49,394 nucleotides of DNA from Bacteroidota bacterium (GTDB lineage Bacteria; Bacteroidota; Bacteroidia; Chitinophagales; LD1), in contig JAFDYQ010000035.1 in the NCBI GenBank assembly GCA_018267365.1, positions 1 through 49,394 on the forward strand. Direction: 5' to 3'. The notes beneath the pieces were generated by a model. The model ran no database searches, had not been told where the DNA came from, and worked only from the letters and a program-made list of their open reading frames with translations. Below, piece after piece: positions 8,387 to 17,282 of the stretch. Within the stretch, counting starts at the first letter, position 1; each line of letters opens with the position of its first letter. A program made the translations under genes and the position numbers.

Positions 8387-8959
8387 ATGAAAAAGATAAG
8401 CCTTACGCTGGGCCTGATGGTGGCCCTCCTGATCTCTGCCTCCGCACAGGTGACCATAGGTGATGTGACCCTGCCGGGCACACTCAAAGCCGGAAATACC
8501 AACCTCGTGCTCAATGGCGGCGGTACGCGTGTCAAGTTCTTTATGGACATCTATGTGGCGGGTCTATACCTGCCTGCCAAGAGTAATAATGCCGATGCTA
8601 TCGTAAAAGCTAATGAAGCGCAGGCGGTCAGGCTGCAGATCACATCAGGTATGGCTACCTCAGACCGTATGGCAGACGCGGTGAAGGAGGGCTTTGAAAA
8701 GTCTACCGGTGGCAAAGTAGCGCCGATACAAGGTAAGATAGACCGCTTCGTCAAGCTCTTCAAACAGGAGGCTATCGTGAAGACGAATGTATTTGAACTG
8801 GTGTATGAGCCGAATGTCGGCACCAAAGTATACAAGAATGGCAAGCTGCTAGATACGATAGATGGTATGGACTTTAAGACAGCTCTCTTTGGTATCTGGC
8901 TGGGCAATGACCCGGTAGAGCCGAAGCTGAAAGCCGGCATGCTCGGTCAGGGCAAGTAA
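8387..8959 (+). CDS. Secreted chalcone-isomerase-like protein
   Basis: The protein is 190 residues from the ATG at 8387, which starts a clean signal peptide (MKKISLTLGLMVALLISASAQ). An in-frame ATG at 8348 would put 13 non-signal residues in front and is rejected. The mature part follows the chalcone-isomerase-like fold found in bacterial periplasmic proteins: GTLKAGNTNLVLNGGGTR, KFFMDIYVAGLYLP, a helical middle, then GTKVYKNGKLLDTIDGMDF and ALFGIWLGNDPV at the end. Members of this group usually lack flavonoid catalysis and may bind fatty acids. It stands alone between terminators. Confidence 0.85.
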   Translation: MKKISLTLGLMVALLISASAQVTIGDVTLPGTLKAGNTNLVLNGGGTRVKFFMDIYVAGLYLPAKSNNADAIVKANEAQAVRLQITSGMATSDRMADAVKEGFEKSTGGKVAPIQGKIDRFVKLFKQEAIVKTNVFELVYEPNVGTKVYKNGKLLDTIDGMDFKTALFGIWLGNDPVEPKLKAGMLGQGK

Positions 8960-8981
8960 TCATAACTCATCTGAAAAGTAG

Positions 8982-9010
8982 AGCCAGTACATCTTCGTAC
9001 TGGCTTTATT
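8982..9010 (+). terminator. Intrinsic terminator
   Basis: AGCCAGTAC (8982-8990) pairs with GTACTGGCT (8997-9005) with a 6-nt loop, followed by a T-rich tail. It lies 22 bp after the preceding stop codon. Confidence 0.8.
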
Positions 9011-9048
9011 ATTTCTAAGAGTAAAGATGATGGACAGGCGCCGACTGA

Positions 9049-9453
9049 TTATTGTATAGGTTGCTTTGATCCTCGCTCACCGTAAAAGGAGTTACTCGTT
9101 TTCGTATACATATTGGCCAGCCAGATCAGGAGTAGCTGAAGCGGAAGCCGGGCGTATAGGACCCACACCGGTATATCGGGCCAGCGATCATGTGCTACGG
9201 CCATATAGATATTGGCCGGGAAGATGGCTATGAGCAACAATATAAGTGCGAAAGCGGCGATACGGCGCGTCTGCGGTATCATGAGGCCTATGCCGCAGAG
9301 TATCTCTGCTACGCCACTGATGTAGATCATGGCGAGCGGAGCAGGTAGATAGGTCTCTACCATTTTGAGGTAGGGGGCGGGTTTCACGAAGTGCATGATG
9401 CCGGCTACGACGTAGACCGAAGCCATGATATAGAGGAATACTTTTTTCAGCAT
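9049..9453 (-). CDS. DoxX-like small membrane protein
   Basis: The 134-residue protein has four hydrophobic segments (about residues 4-24, 40-58, 66-88 and 95-115) and the DoxX-family pattern VAGIMHFVKPAPYLKMV near the start and GVAEILCGIGLMIP in the second helix. DoxX proteins are small inner-membrane proteins linked to redox or thiol homeostasis; the exact role here is unknown. It is divergent from the gene at 9522, whose start region begins just after this start codon. Confidence 0.85.
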   Translation of the reverse strand: MLKKVFLYIMASVYVVAGIMHFVKPAPYLKMVETYLPAPLAMIYISGVAEILCGIGLMIPQTRRIAAFALILLLIAIFPANIYMAVAHDRWPDIPVWVLYARLPLQLLLIWLANMYTKTSNSFYGERGSKQPIQ

Positions 9454-9521
9454 AGATTTTGCTTTATAGAATTTACGTAGTTTTATCTAACCAAGGATCA
9501 TGCCTTGATAATAGTTCGCCA

Positions 9522-9851
9522 ATGGTCGTATTGCACTGTCCGTGGCTTCATGTGAGCGGTATGGCGCTCTGGCCGTTTGTCCTGATCAGAGATAAAAGAG
9601 GCCGGGCGGATGCATCACTTATGCTGCACGAGCGCATCCATCACAGGCAGCAACGGGAGCTGTTGATCTTGCCGTTCTATTTGCTGTATGTCCTGAACTA
9701 TGCAGTCAATGTGCTGCGATATAAAAACGGTGAGAAAGCCTATCGTGAGATCCTCTTCGAGCGCGAAGCGTATGCGATGGATACAAGCGAAGATTACATA
9801 CAACAGCGCAAGCCTTATGCATGGCTGCGCATGTTCCACATGAAACATTGA
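9522..9851 (+). CDS. Small HExxH-motif protein, putative metallopeptidase
   Basis: Counting from the ATG at 9522 the protein is 109 residues; an upstream ATG at 9459 would add 21 residues that do not look conserved. It contains HERIH (residues 36-40), the HExxH zinc-binding signature, followed by a hydrophobic segment (LILPFYLLYVLNYAV, about 48-62) and FEREAYAMD near 79-87, where a glutamate could be the third zinc ligand. I have seen this arrangement (HERIH..QQ...FYL.Y....FEREAY) as a short Bacteroidota family of unassigned function. If active it would be a minimal membrane-associated gluzincin. It ends exactly where the convergent OMPLA-like gene ends. Confidence 0.7.
   Translation: MVVLHCPWLHVSGMALWPFVLIRDKRGRADASLMLHERIHHRQQRELLILPFYLLYVLNYAVNVLRYKNGEKAYREILFEREAYAMDTSEDYIQQRKPYAWLRMFHMKH
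9832..9847. promoter_or_regulatory. parS-like palindrome (15/16 to the degenerate consensus)
   Basis: TGTTCCACATGAAACA differs from TGTTNCACGTGAAACA at one base. It lies at the end of the HExxH gene, encoding its last residues, at the junction of two convergent genes. Confidence 0.6.
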
Positions 9852-11060
9852 TCAGAGCTGTACGGGCGTATGCCGGAAGCGATAGACGAGAAAGCCACCC
9901 GAGATACCGGCACGCACTACGAATAGACTCTGCTGGAAGTAGACATTGTAGGGGTCAGAGCCGTAGTAACCCACCTGAAAGAACATACCCGCAAACGGTG
10001 TCCCCCAGATGCGGAAGGAGCCTGTGAGGGAGATATTCAGGCGCTTGGTGATGTCATAGATAGGTACCGTGCGCAGGTCGCCGAGAGGACCGGTGCGATA
10101 GGGTGCATCCCAGATATACTCCATGTCTGCCCAGATACGAAAGCGCTCGCGGCGCTCAGGCTGATACTGCGGTCTGTAGATACCGCGCTTCGGGTCATAG
10201 ATGCCGCTCTGATAGATAGGCGCATAGATCCATCCTACCTGGATATTGCTGCGATATCGGCCATACATATGCTCTGCGCAGAGGAGGCTGTCTACAAATA
10301 CTTTGGGGTAGAATGTGATGCCCGCCTTCCAATAGATCTGCGAGGAGGTGTAGAGGGTACGATTATAGCGGCTACGGTAGATGGGTTTGGTCGTATCTAT
10401 CTTCTGGTGGTCGAATGAATACGCACCGCCGTATATGAGCTGGAAGATGATGAAGTCGCTGAAGTCGCCATTGTAGCGATTGTAGTAGCCTCCGTCTTGC
10501 GGCCGGAAATGCGGGCCGTCCTGGCCATTGGAGAGGTGAAAGGTCTTGAAGCCAAAGTAGTGCTGGTCTTTGCGGTTGTCCCATAGTTTGCTCTGAGTGA
10601 TGAATAGGGTAACGCCGGGCCTGAAACTGGGCGTACGAATAGGGGTAGAGGTATCGCCGCGGCTGCGGTCATTGCGCAGCAGGCGTACCTCTATATCGGG
10701 ATGAAGGAAGACACCGAAGCGCAGGCCGCCTTTCACCGTCTTGGCCCAGCGGCCACCGATAGGGATAGGGGTATTGAGCTGGGCCTGGATGAAGTAGGGC
10801 TTGGCAGGAAATTGTTTTGTATCCGGCCATGCCTTGTCATACTCACTATAGGCAGATAGCAGCGTGAGGTCTGAGACCTGCATGAGAGTGGTGTAAAAAT
10901 TTTGGGCGCTCTCCCTTGCGGCCTCCTCGCGAGTAAAATAGGTCGTATCCCGCGCAGCCTCAGCAGATGGCAGTAGCACGAAAGAGAAAAGGGCGGCAAA
11001 AATATGACGGATGTACAGGTCTTTCAAAGCTGTGAGTTTAGTGCTCGGTTGATTCTTCAA
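9852..11060 (-). CDS. OMPLA-like outer-membrane phospholipase A1 candidate
   Basis: The 402-residue protein has an N-terminal signal-like helix (about 18-36) and then alternating aromatic/polar stretches of an outer-membrane barrel, ending in a C-terminal strand (GGFLVYRFRHTPVQL). Residues 174-179 read FHLSNG, with His175 and Ser177 spaced as the OMPLA catalytic His-x-Ser-Asn-Gly, and NRYN with Asn194 follows where OMPLA has the catalytic Asn before Arg. OMPLA (PldA) hydrolyses phospholipids in the outer leaflet. At 402 residues it is much longer than E. coli OMPLA (about 270 mature), with an N-terminal helical region and extra loops. The assignment rests on motifs, not alignment. Confidence 0.6.
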   Translation of the reverse strand: MKNQPSTKLTALKDLYIRHIFAALFSFVLLPSAEAARDTTYFTREEAARESAQNFYTTLMQVSDLTLLSAYSEYDKAWPDTKQFPAKPYFIQAQLNTPIPIGGRWAKTVKGGLRFGVFLHPDIEVRLLRNDRSRGDTSTPIRTPSFRPGVTLFITQSKLWDNRKDQHYFGFKTFHLSNGQDGPHFRPQDGGYYNRYNGDFSDFIIFQLIYGGAYSFDHQKIDTTKPIYRSRYNRTLYTSSQIYWKAGITFYPKVFVDSLLCAEHMYGRYRSNIQVGWIYAPIYQSGIYDPKRGIYRPQYQPERRERFRIWADMEYIWDAPYRTGPLGDLRTVPIYDITKRLNISLTGSFRIWGTPFAGMFFQVGYYGSDPYNVYFQQSLFVVRAGISGGFLVYRFRHTPVQL

Positions 11061-11117
11061 AAACAGTGCTAACCTTCAATTTTCCCCATCTAATTCATTA
11101 AGGATGTGCTCTAAAGG

Positions 11118-11597
11118 TTAATGGCTGACATTCAGAAGTGTCTGAATTTTGATAAGAGAGAAAAGGAAAATTGAGAGATAAGTGACCGATATACTTAGGC
11201 AGTAAATGGGATACGACCGAGATTCTGAAAAATTGAAGCCGCGTTTAGTAATAAGATACCCAAGAAATAATAGCAACGGCAGTGAAAGAAATATGGTCAC
11301 AAGGAATCCTTCTATATACTCGTGAGTGTTTCTTTGGCTTATTTCTGTTACAGTATTAAAAATCGGGCTGACTTTCAAGGTTACAGAGTCTCCTGTTTGA
11401 AATGCCTCATAGGTGGAGGCAGGAACACTCGAACTTGCACCTTTGAACACAATATGGTGACCGTGGAGAGAGCTTTTATCCATAACAATTGTTTTGACCT
11501 CTTTAGTCGGTGCCAGGAAGTCAAAACACAGCAGTAAGAATGGCAGTAACGTAGGAACTGATAAGAGAAACGCAGACCGATTACTTATTTTAAACAT
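11118..11597 (-). CDS. Hypothetical membrane protein
   Basis: The 159-residue protein has an N-terminal transmembrane helix (about 10-28), a loop of about 65 residues containing VTLKVSPIFNTVTE that is probably extracytoplasmic, and two more helices near 95-115 and 130-150. The family is not recognised. Sequence around it is somewhat AT-richer than its neighbours. It starts 14 bp after the stop of the lipoprotein gene upstream of it on the minus strand, so read-through transcription is likely. Confidence 0.6.
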   Translation of the reverse strand: MFKISNRSAFLLSVPTLLPFLLLCFDFLAPTKEVKTIVMDKSSLHGHHIVFKGASSSVPASTYEAFQTGDSVTLKVSPIFNTVTEISQRNTHEYIEGFLVTIFLSLPLLLFLGYLITKRGFNFSESRSYPIYCLSISVTYLSIFLFSLIKIQTLLNVSH

Positions 11598-11611
11598 AAT
11601 CGGTAGTAAAA

Positions 11612-12829
11612 TTACTTCTTCGTAAACTTCATCAGGTTCTGCGTATTCTTATTGGCCCAGTGGTAGCCAAGAGAGAATGGCAGTGGCTTGATGTTGGCGG
11701 AATCTTTCTTGTAGATCTCATAGAGCTCCTGCTGGTCTACGCCAGAGAAGTCGCTTACCGGCTTCACATAGTTGCCATAGAATTTGGTGCTCCACTTCGT
11801 CTTATCCAGATAGCGCAGGGCTATACCGGTGTCATCCTGGAGGATAGATTTGCTCTTCTTCAGGCAGATATTGCGGATGGTCTCAAAGGTGCCGTAGTTC
11901 ATCAGGTAGCTGGCAGACTTCACGTAGGTATAGCACTCCGGCATGGCGTTGAGCCATGTTTGCAGCGCAGTATTTGATTTGAAGCTGGACATGCCACCGT
12001 ACGGATCATCACAGAGGTTAGTTTTGAAGTAGACGATCTTCTGGATCTTGCTGGCGCCCTTCTTCTGGAAGTAAATCTCTACACAGGCATTGGTGTATTT
12101 GCTCATGGAGTCCGTAGGGATCTCTACCATCGTCTTGCCATCGTCCAGCAGGTGCTTATACTTTACATCGAGCACTGTATAGCCGGCACGTACGAGGAAA
12201 ACACAGGCTACAGGTGTCACACCATTCCAGCGGTTAGACACGTCGCGCAGCATCTTGTGGGTGATGAAGTAGCTCTTGCCAAAGATATCTTCCAGGGACT
12301 TCTGTACAGAGTTGAGCGTAGCGATGGTCTTGGTAGAGTCCATTTGCTCCATCACTGGCAGCGAGCCGTATTTCTCCAGGGCTATCATGATGTACTGGTC
12401 GGCATCCGGGAAGAACTGCACGCAGTGGAGGATATCCGGACCGGAGAATGGATAGAAGACAGTTTTAGGATTGGCCAGCTCATCTGCCAGTTCGGTTTTG
12501 GCCCAGTCACGCATCTTGCTGAGGCGTATCTCCTCTATGTGGTTGAAGCCACGGTTCATAGAGTCGCTGTAGAGCTTGTAGTAGGCCAGGTTCTGGAGCT
12601 TCTGCGGGATGGCTACCGATGAGTCTGGCTTCATACCTGCGAGGTAGAGGGCGATATCGTTGAGCTTGTTGTGCTCGGCTTTGCTGATCGTGGTGTCTGT
12701 GATGACCGGTGGTGCAGCAGGTAGAGGCGCGGCAGTAGCTGGTTCCGCCTTCGCGGCAGGGTGGCTATTGCAAGAGGCCAGCAGGAGTACTGCGGCTGAG
12801 AGAGAGATGATCCGGGCGGTCAGTTTCAT
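11612..12829 (-). CDS. Lipoprotein, downstream member of a tandem paralogous pair
   Basis: The 405-residue protein has a lipoprotein signal ending in LLASC (Cys20). After a Pro/Ala-rich linker it shares long blocks with the next gene: HNKLNDIALYLAGM, LSKMRDWAKTELADE, NPKTVFYPFSGPDILHCVQ, FFPDADQY, GKSYFIT and KPLPFSLGYHW near the C terminus. The family is not one I can name. YPFSGPDILH may be the functional centre. The product is probably periplasmic or outer-membrane anchored. It lies 44 bp after its paralogue on the same strand. Confidence 0.75.
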   Translation of the reverse strand: MKLTARIISLSAAVLLLASCNSHPAAKAEPATAAPLPAAPPVITDTTISKAEHNKLNDIALYLAGMKPDSSVAIPQKLQNLAYYKLYSDSMNRGFNHIEEIRLSKMRDWAKTELADELANPKTVFYPFSGPDILHCVQFFPDADQYIMIALEKYGSLPVMEQMDSTKTIATLNSVQKSLEDIFGKSYFITHKMLRDVSNRWNGVTPVACVFLVRAGYTVLDVKYKHLLDDGKTMVEIPTDSMSKYTNACVEIYFQKKGASKIQKIVYFKTNLCDDPYGGMSSFKSNTALQTWLNAMPECYTYVKSASYLMNYGTFETIRNICLKKSKSILQDDTGIALRYLDKTKWSTKFYGNYVKPVSDFSGVDQQELYEIYKKDSANIKPLPFSLGYHWANKNTQNLMKFTKK

Positions 12830-12873
12830 ATATCGATCTGCTTTGCTGTAAATGTATTGGTTAATCTTGGTGC

Positions 12874-14115
12874 TTAGCTTTTCTTCTCAAATTTCATGAG
12901 GTTCTGCACCTGGTCCTTCCAGTGGTAGCCAAGAGAGAAAGGCAGCGGCTTCACATTAGCAGAGTCCTTCTTGTAGGCAGCCTGCAGGTTGGCCTGGTAG
13001 TAGCCACCATGAAAGTCTGCTATCGGCTTCTCGTAGTTGCCATAGAGGGTGATCTTCCAGACTTTGGGATCATAGAAGCCGAATGCGATGCCGGTATCGT
13101 CTTGTAATACGGTCTTGCTCTTTTTCATGCAGATATTGCGTATCACGCTGAAGTCTTTCTGGCACATAAGGTAGGACGCAGACTTGGCATACATATAGCC
13201 CTCCGGCAGCGCATTGAGGTAGGCCTGCAGGCCCGGATTGCCATTCATGCCTGGTGTGCCGAGATATGGATCGTCACCGAGATTGGTCTTGAAGTAGGTC
13301 AGCTTCTGGATCTTGCTGCCGCCATTTTTTTTGAAGTAGATCACCACTGCATCATTCTGATGGTGGCCCATAGAGTCGAGCGGCTGGCCTACCTCTTTGC
13401 CGTATTCTGTCAGGTGCTTGTATCTGATGTCGAGGATGGAATAGCCTGTGCGCTCCAGAAATACACAAGCGAGTGGTGTGAAGCCATTGTATTGATTCGA
13501 GACATTGTACGCCATCTTGCGGGTGATAAAGTAGCTCTTGCCTATAATGTCCTCTAGTGAGTTGTTAATGTATTTGAGCGTGTTACTTGCCTTGGCAGAG
13601 TCCATAGCGGCAGGTGAGGGGAGTGCTCCGTAGCGCTCTAGGGCCAGCATCACATATTGGTCAGCGTCGGGAAAGAACTGCACACAGTGCAGAATATCCG
13701 GTCCGGAGAACGGATAGAAAACTGTTTTAGGATTGACCTGCTCGTCTGCCAGTTCTGTTTTGGCCCAGTCGCGCATCTTGCTCAGGCGGTTTTGCTCTAT
13801 GCTGGCGAAGCCCTTGTCCAGCGTATCGCAGTACTGCTTGTAGGAAGCGAGGTGGCGCAAGCGTGAGGGTACAGAGGAGGAGTCTTGCCTCATGCCGGCC
13901 AGATACAGGGCCACGTCATTGAGCTTATTGTGGCTATCGGTGTTGATACCTGTCTCTATGATAGCCGGGTCCGCAGTATCCTCTTTTTTAGAGGCTATCG
14001 CTGTGCTGTCTTTCTTTTCGGTAGTGGTTGCTGCGGTTTTTGCCGGCTTTGGGCCGCATGAGGCTAGTACTATCGCTCCGATAGCTATGCTCAGAAAGCG
14101 GGGACTGACTTTCAT
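12874..14115 (-). CDS. Lipoprotein, upstream member of a tandem paralogous pair
   Basis: The 413-residue protein has the lipobox VLASC (Cys20), a Thr/Lys/Ala-rich linker of about 35 residues, and the same conserved blocks as the downstream copy, including NPKTVFYPFSGPDILHCVQ, FFPDADQY, LEDIIGKSYFITRKM and KPLPFSLGYHW. The two clearly arose by tandem duplication. Divergence is concentrated in the linker and in the region around residues 240-330. No catalytic motif from a known family is evident. Confidence 0.75.
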   Translation of the reverse strand: MKVSPRFLSIAIGAIVLASCGPKPAKTAATTTEKKDSTAIASKKEDTADPAIIETGINTDSHNKLNDVALYLAGMRQDSSSVPSRLRHLASYKQYCDTLDKGFASIEQNRLSKMRDWAKTELADEQVNPKTVFYPFSGPDILHCVQFFPDADQYVMLALERYGALPSPAAMDSAKASNTLKYINNSLEDIIGKSYFITRKMAYNVSNQYNGFTPLACVFLERTGYSILDIRYKHLTEYGKEVGQPLDSMGHHQNDAVVIYFKKNGGSKIQKLTYFKTNLGDDPYLGTPGMNGNPGLQAYLNALPEGYMYAKSASYLMCQKDFSVIRNICMKKSKTVLQDDTGIAFGFYDPKVWKITLYGNYEKPIADFHGGYYQANLQAAYKKDSANVKPLPFSLGYHWKDQVQNLMKFEKKS

Positions 14116-14148
14116 GAATTGTCTGGAAATTTAGGTGCGCGAAATTAC

Positions 14149-15459
14149 CTATAAGCTTTTGATTTCCTCATTTTTTGAGAGGAATTTTGCGGCCAGCCAG
14201 ACCAGAAGGCCTACCGCCATGATGCCAAGGCCGATGCCAGCCTCGTAGGTTTTATCTTTCAGAATACACCACATAAACCAGACGTTCATGATCAGGAAGA
14301 GCGCCGGGGTGACCGGATAGCCCCAGGTGTGGTACGGGCGCTCCAGCTCCGGACGGGTGAAACGGAGGATAAACACCCCTAAAACGGTGAGCGTAGTGAA
14401 AATCGACAGCGTGAAGGAGATGTAAGTAATGATGGTGTCAAAAGACGAAGTGTAAAGCAGCACCAGCGCGATAAGTGACTGAGAAACAATGGCTAGCACC
14501 GGAATGCCGTTGCTGTTTTTCTTTGACAAGAAGCGGAAAATGGAGTAGTCCTCTCCTATCATCTGGATTACGCGCGGTCCTACGATCACCATGGAGGAGA
14601 TAGTAGACACCAGCAGGATAGAGATGATCAGCGAGATCAGGCGGGCGCCGTTATCACCAAAAATGTATTTGGCGGATATAAAGGCTACTTCATTGACGCC
14701 CTTCATCTCCTCTACCGGTGCAGTACGCAGGAAAACATAGTTTATCATGATGTACAAAAAGGCTACAAGTACTGTACCCACTAATATGGAAAGCGGGATA
14801 TTCCTACGAGGATTATCCACCTCGCCGGCTATATAGGAGGAAGCGTTCCAGCCTGAGTAGGCAAAAGAGACATACACTAGTGAGATGGCGAAATTCTTTG
14901 AAAAAATATTGTGGCCGGTGTCGACTGTCGGGAGGACCGAGATGTGTGTATTGCAGGCACAGAGGAGGCCGAAGATGATGAACACAATGATCAGGATGAC
15001 TTTGAGCGCTGTGGCTACGGTCTGAAAGCCGCCACCGATGGAATAGTTGATAGACTGTACGATGGTGATCAGAATGATGACCACGGCGCCTATCATCTGC
15101 GGAGAGTAGCCTGGGATCACGGTAGAGAAGTACTTGCCCAGGGCCCAGCTGGCGGCTGCGATGGGTGCGGCAAAGCCGATAGTGGCGGATACCCAACCAG
15201 AGAGGAAGCCGACAACCGGATGGTATATCTCTGAGAGGAAATTGTACTCGCCACCGGAGCGTGGCAGGGCAGCACCCAGCTCACTATAGGCAAAGGCACC
15301 AAAGAGTGCGATGACGCCCCCTATGCTCCAGAGCGCTATGATAGCGGCAAAATCACTGATGCCTGGGAGCTGATAGCCGAGGCTCGTAAATACGCCTGTA
15401 CCGATCATATTGGCTATGACTACGGAGAGGGCGGTGGGGAATTTGATCTTACCGTTCAT
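14149..15459 (-). CDS. APC-family amino acid permease
   Basis: The 436-residue protein begins with the APC signature in helix 1 (VVIANMIGTGVFTSLGYQLPG), where the unwound GTG binds the amino-acid backbone, and contains about 12 hydrophobic helices. FAYSELGAALPRSGGEYNFL follows helix 2, as in LAT/polyamine-type APC transporters. It moves amino acids across the inner membrane; the substrate is not predictable. It is divergent from the MFS gene at 15571, and the 111-bp gap should hold both promoters, though none is clear. Confidence 0.9.
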   Translation of the reverse strand: MNGKIKFPTALSVVIANMIGTGVFTSLGYQLPGISDFAAIIALWSIGGVIALFGAFAYSELGAALPRSGGEYNFLSEIYHPVVGFLSGWVSATIGFAAPIAAASWALGKYFSTVIPGYSPQMIGAVVIILITIVQSINYSIGGGFQTVATALKVILIIVFIIFGLLCACNTHISVLPTVDTGHNIFSKNFAISLVYVSFAYSGWNASSYIAGEVDNPRRNIPLSILVGTVLVAFLYIMINYVFLRTAPVEEMKGVNEVAFISAKYIFGDNGARLISLIISILLVSTISSMVIVGPRVIQMIGEDYSIFRFLSKKNSNGIPVLAIVSQSLIALVLLYTSSFDTIITYISFTLSIFTTLTVLGVFILRFTRPELERPYHTWGYPVTPALFLIMNVWFMWCILKDKTYEAGIGLGIMAVGLLVWLAAKFLSKNEEIKSL

Positions 15460-15570
15460 GGATTTAGGTAGTGGGGGCGCAAGTTAATCAAGTAATGCAT
15501 ATTTTCACGGCGCGAAAGGATACTTAACGCTCCCACCGGCAGTTGCGTATCTCTGTTCGCCCTGTTTCTT

Positions 15571-16800
15571 ATGTCTGACAGCTCCCGCACCGATGCGTAT
15601 GCCTCCCTGAGGATACCTGAGTTCAGGGCCTACCTACTGGCCCGGTCCCTCACTACCATAGCCCTGCTCATGCAGAATACTGTCCTGGCATGGCAGATAT
15701 ACGAGATCACGGGGAGTAAGTTTGCCCTGGGCCTGATCGGGCTCAGCGAGGCGCTTCCTTTTATCATTACCACGTTCTTCTCTGGCATAGCCGCAGACAG
15801 GTATAACCGGAAGCGGATACTGGTCATTTTCACGGGTCTGATGATCCTCTGCGCGGCGATCTTTGCTGCCGGTAGCTGGCATGGAGCGGATGCTGATACG
15901 GTGCGGTGGTACTACATCGTGATCGGTATTGTGGGTATCTGCCGTTCCTTTACTACACCTGCCTCTTCGGCTATACAGGCGCGCATCGTGCCGAGAGAGC
16001 TTTATACCAACAGTTCCACGTGGAGCAGCAATAGTTTTCAGGTCAGTGCGGTCATGGCACCTATATTGGCGGGTATACTATTGGACTTCATCACGCCACA
16101 CTGGGTATACCTGATCTGTGCGGTGATATTTGCGGTGTCATTTTTATTTACCACCCGGCTGGATGAGCACTATCCGCCACCTATGGATGGCAAAGAGCCA
16201 TTTGTGCGATCCTTCTTTGGTGGGATCAGATTTGTGTTTGGTACGCAGGCTATCCTTTCTTCTATATCGCTGGATCTTTTTGCGGTTCTATTTGGAGGAG
16301 TCACCGGTCTGGTGCCTGCTTTCTGCAAGGATATACTTCACGTGGGCCCAGCGCTGATGGGTGTGCTGAAGGCCGCACTATTCCTGGGATCTGCCGTGGC
16401 AGGCTTCCTGCTGGCGCACCATCCACCTACCAAGAATGCCGGCCGCAACCTGCTGATATGTGTAGGAGTGTATGGTGTATGCATTATCGGTTTTGCGCTG
16501 TCACAGTGGTTCTGGCTCAGCTTCCTGATGCTCTTTATGGCGGGGGGCTTTGACAACGTGAGTGTGATCATACGCGGCACGATCATCCAGCTATTTACAC
16601 CAGATGAGATGCGGGGGCGTGTATCTGCGGTCAATTCTATCTTTATCAAATCATCTAACGAGATCGGCGACTTTGAATCCGGATTGGCTACATCTAAGCT
16701 TGGTCTGGAGTATGGTGTGATCTTCGGCGGGGTCATGACCCTGCTCGTCGTGGCCGGTACCGCTATCTTTGCCCCTACGCTTAGGAAAATGCGCTTGTAA
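15571..16800 (+). CDS. MFS exporter (EntS/MFS_3-like)
   Basis: The 409-residue protein has 12 hydrophobic segments and the MFS loop motif GIAADRYNRKRILV (about 75-88), with FRAYLLARSLTTIALLMQN at the start as in the MFS_3 group that includes enterobactin exporter EntS and macrolide exporters. It is most likely a drug or siderophore exporter. Its TAA stop overlaps the ATG of the following GNAT gene by one base, so the two were translated as a unit. A parS-like site lies inside at 16012. Confidence 0.88.
   Translation: MSDSSRTDAYASLRIPEFRAYLLARSLTTIALLMQNTVLAWQIYEITGSKFALGLIGLSEALPFIITTFFSGIAADRYNRKRILVIFTGLMILCAAIFAAGSWHGADADTVRWYYIVIGIVGICRSFTTPASSAIQARIVPRELYTNSSTWSSNSFQVSAVMAPILAGILLDFITPHWVYLICAVIFAVSFLFTTRLDEHYPPPMDGKEPFVRSFFGGIRFVFGTQAILSSISLDLFAVLFGGVTGLVPAFCKDILHVGPALMGVLKAALFLGSAVAGFLLAHHPPTKNAGRNLLICVGVYGVCIIGFALSQWFWLSFLMLFMAGGFDNVSVIIRGTIIQLFTPDEMRGRVSAVNSIFIKSSNEIGDFESGLATSKLGLEYGVIFGGVMTLLVVAGTAIFAPTLRKMRL
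16012..16027. promoter_or_regulatory. parS-like palindrome within coding DNA (14/16)
   Basis: AGTTCCACGTGGAGCA keeps the TTCCACGTGGA core and differs at two positions. It lies inside the MFS gene. Confidence 0.45.
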
Positions 16801-17282
16801 TGGCCGTATTCCTCAGAAAGATAGAACCCAAAGACAATGCGGAGCTCGCTGCGATCATCCGGCGCACGCTGGAGGACTATGATGCGGTGCGCGCGGGTAC
16901 GGTGTACTATGACGAAAGTACTGACTACCTGTATGAGCTTTTTCAGAAGCCGGGTAGCGTTTATTTCATAGCAGAGGAAGATGGTATCCTGCTGGGTGGC
17001 GGCGGTGTCTATCCTACAGATGGACACGATGCTGCTACCTGCGAGCTGGTCAAAATGTACCTGAGTGCCGCCGGCCGTGGCAAGGGTATAGGCCGTCAGC
17101 TTTTGTAGCATAGCATTGTCTTTGCGCAGGATGCAGGCTATACGCAGATGTACCTGGAGTCTATGCCAGAGCTGCATCATGCTATACACCTGTATGAGAA
17201 AATGGGCTTTACGCGCCTCACAGCGCCACTCGGACAGAGTGGACACTACGGCTGTGGGATCTGGATGATCAAAAGCCTGTAA
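16800..17282 (+). pseudogene. GNAT acetyltransferase interrupted by an in-frame TAG
   Basis: Translation from 16800 gives 102 residues ending in the acetyl-CoA loop (AAGRGKGIGRQLL), then TAG at 17106-17108. Without changing frame, 57 further residues follow to TAA at 17280 and contain the expected second half of a GNAT domain: GYTQMYLES, HHAIHLYEKMGF and a final strand CGIWMIKSL. A single base change from a sense codon (for example GAG, CAG or AAG) explains the break. The gene is either recently inactivated, a sequencing error, or a natural amber readthrough. The 3' end overlaps the convergent PhoX-like gene by 14 bp. Confidence 0.85.

Noticed and set aside
16338..17246. Long minus-strand reading frame opposite the MFS and GNAT genes
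   Set aside because: It is antisense to two well-supported domains and its protein has no recognisable fold; a coding shadow.
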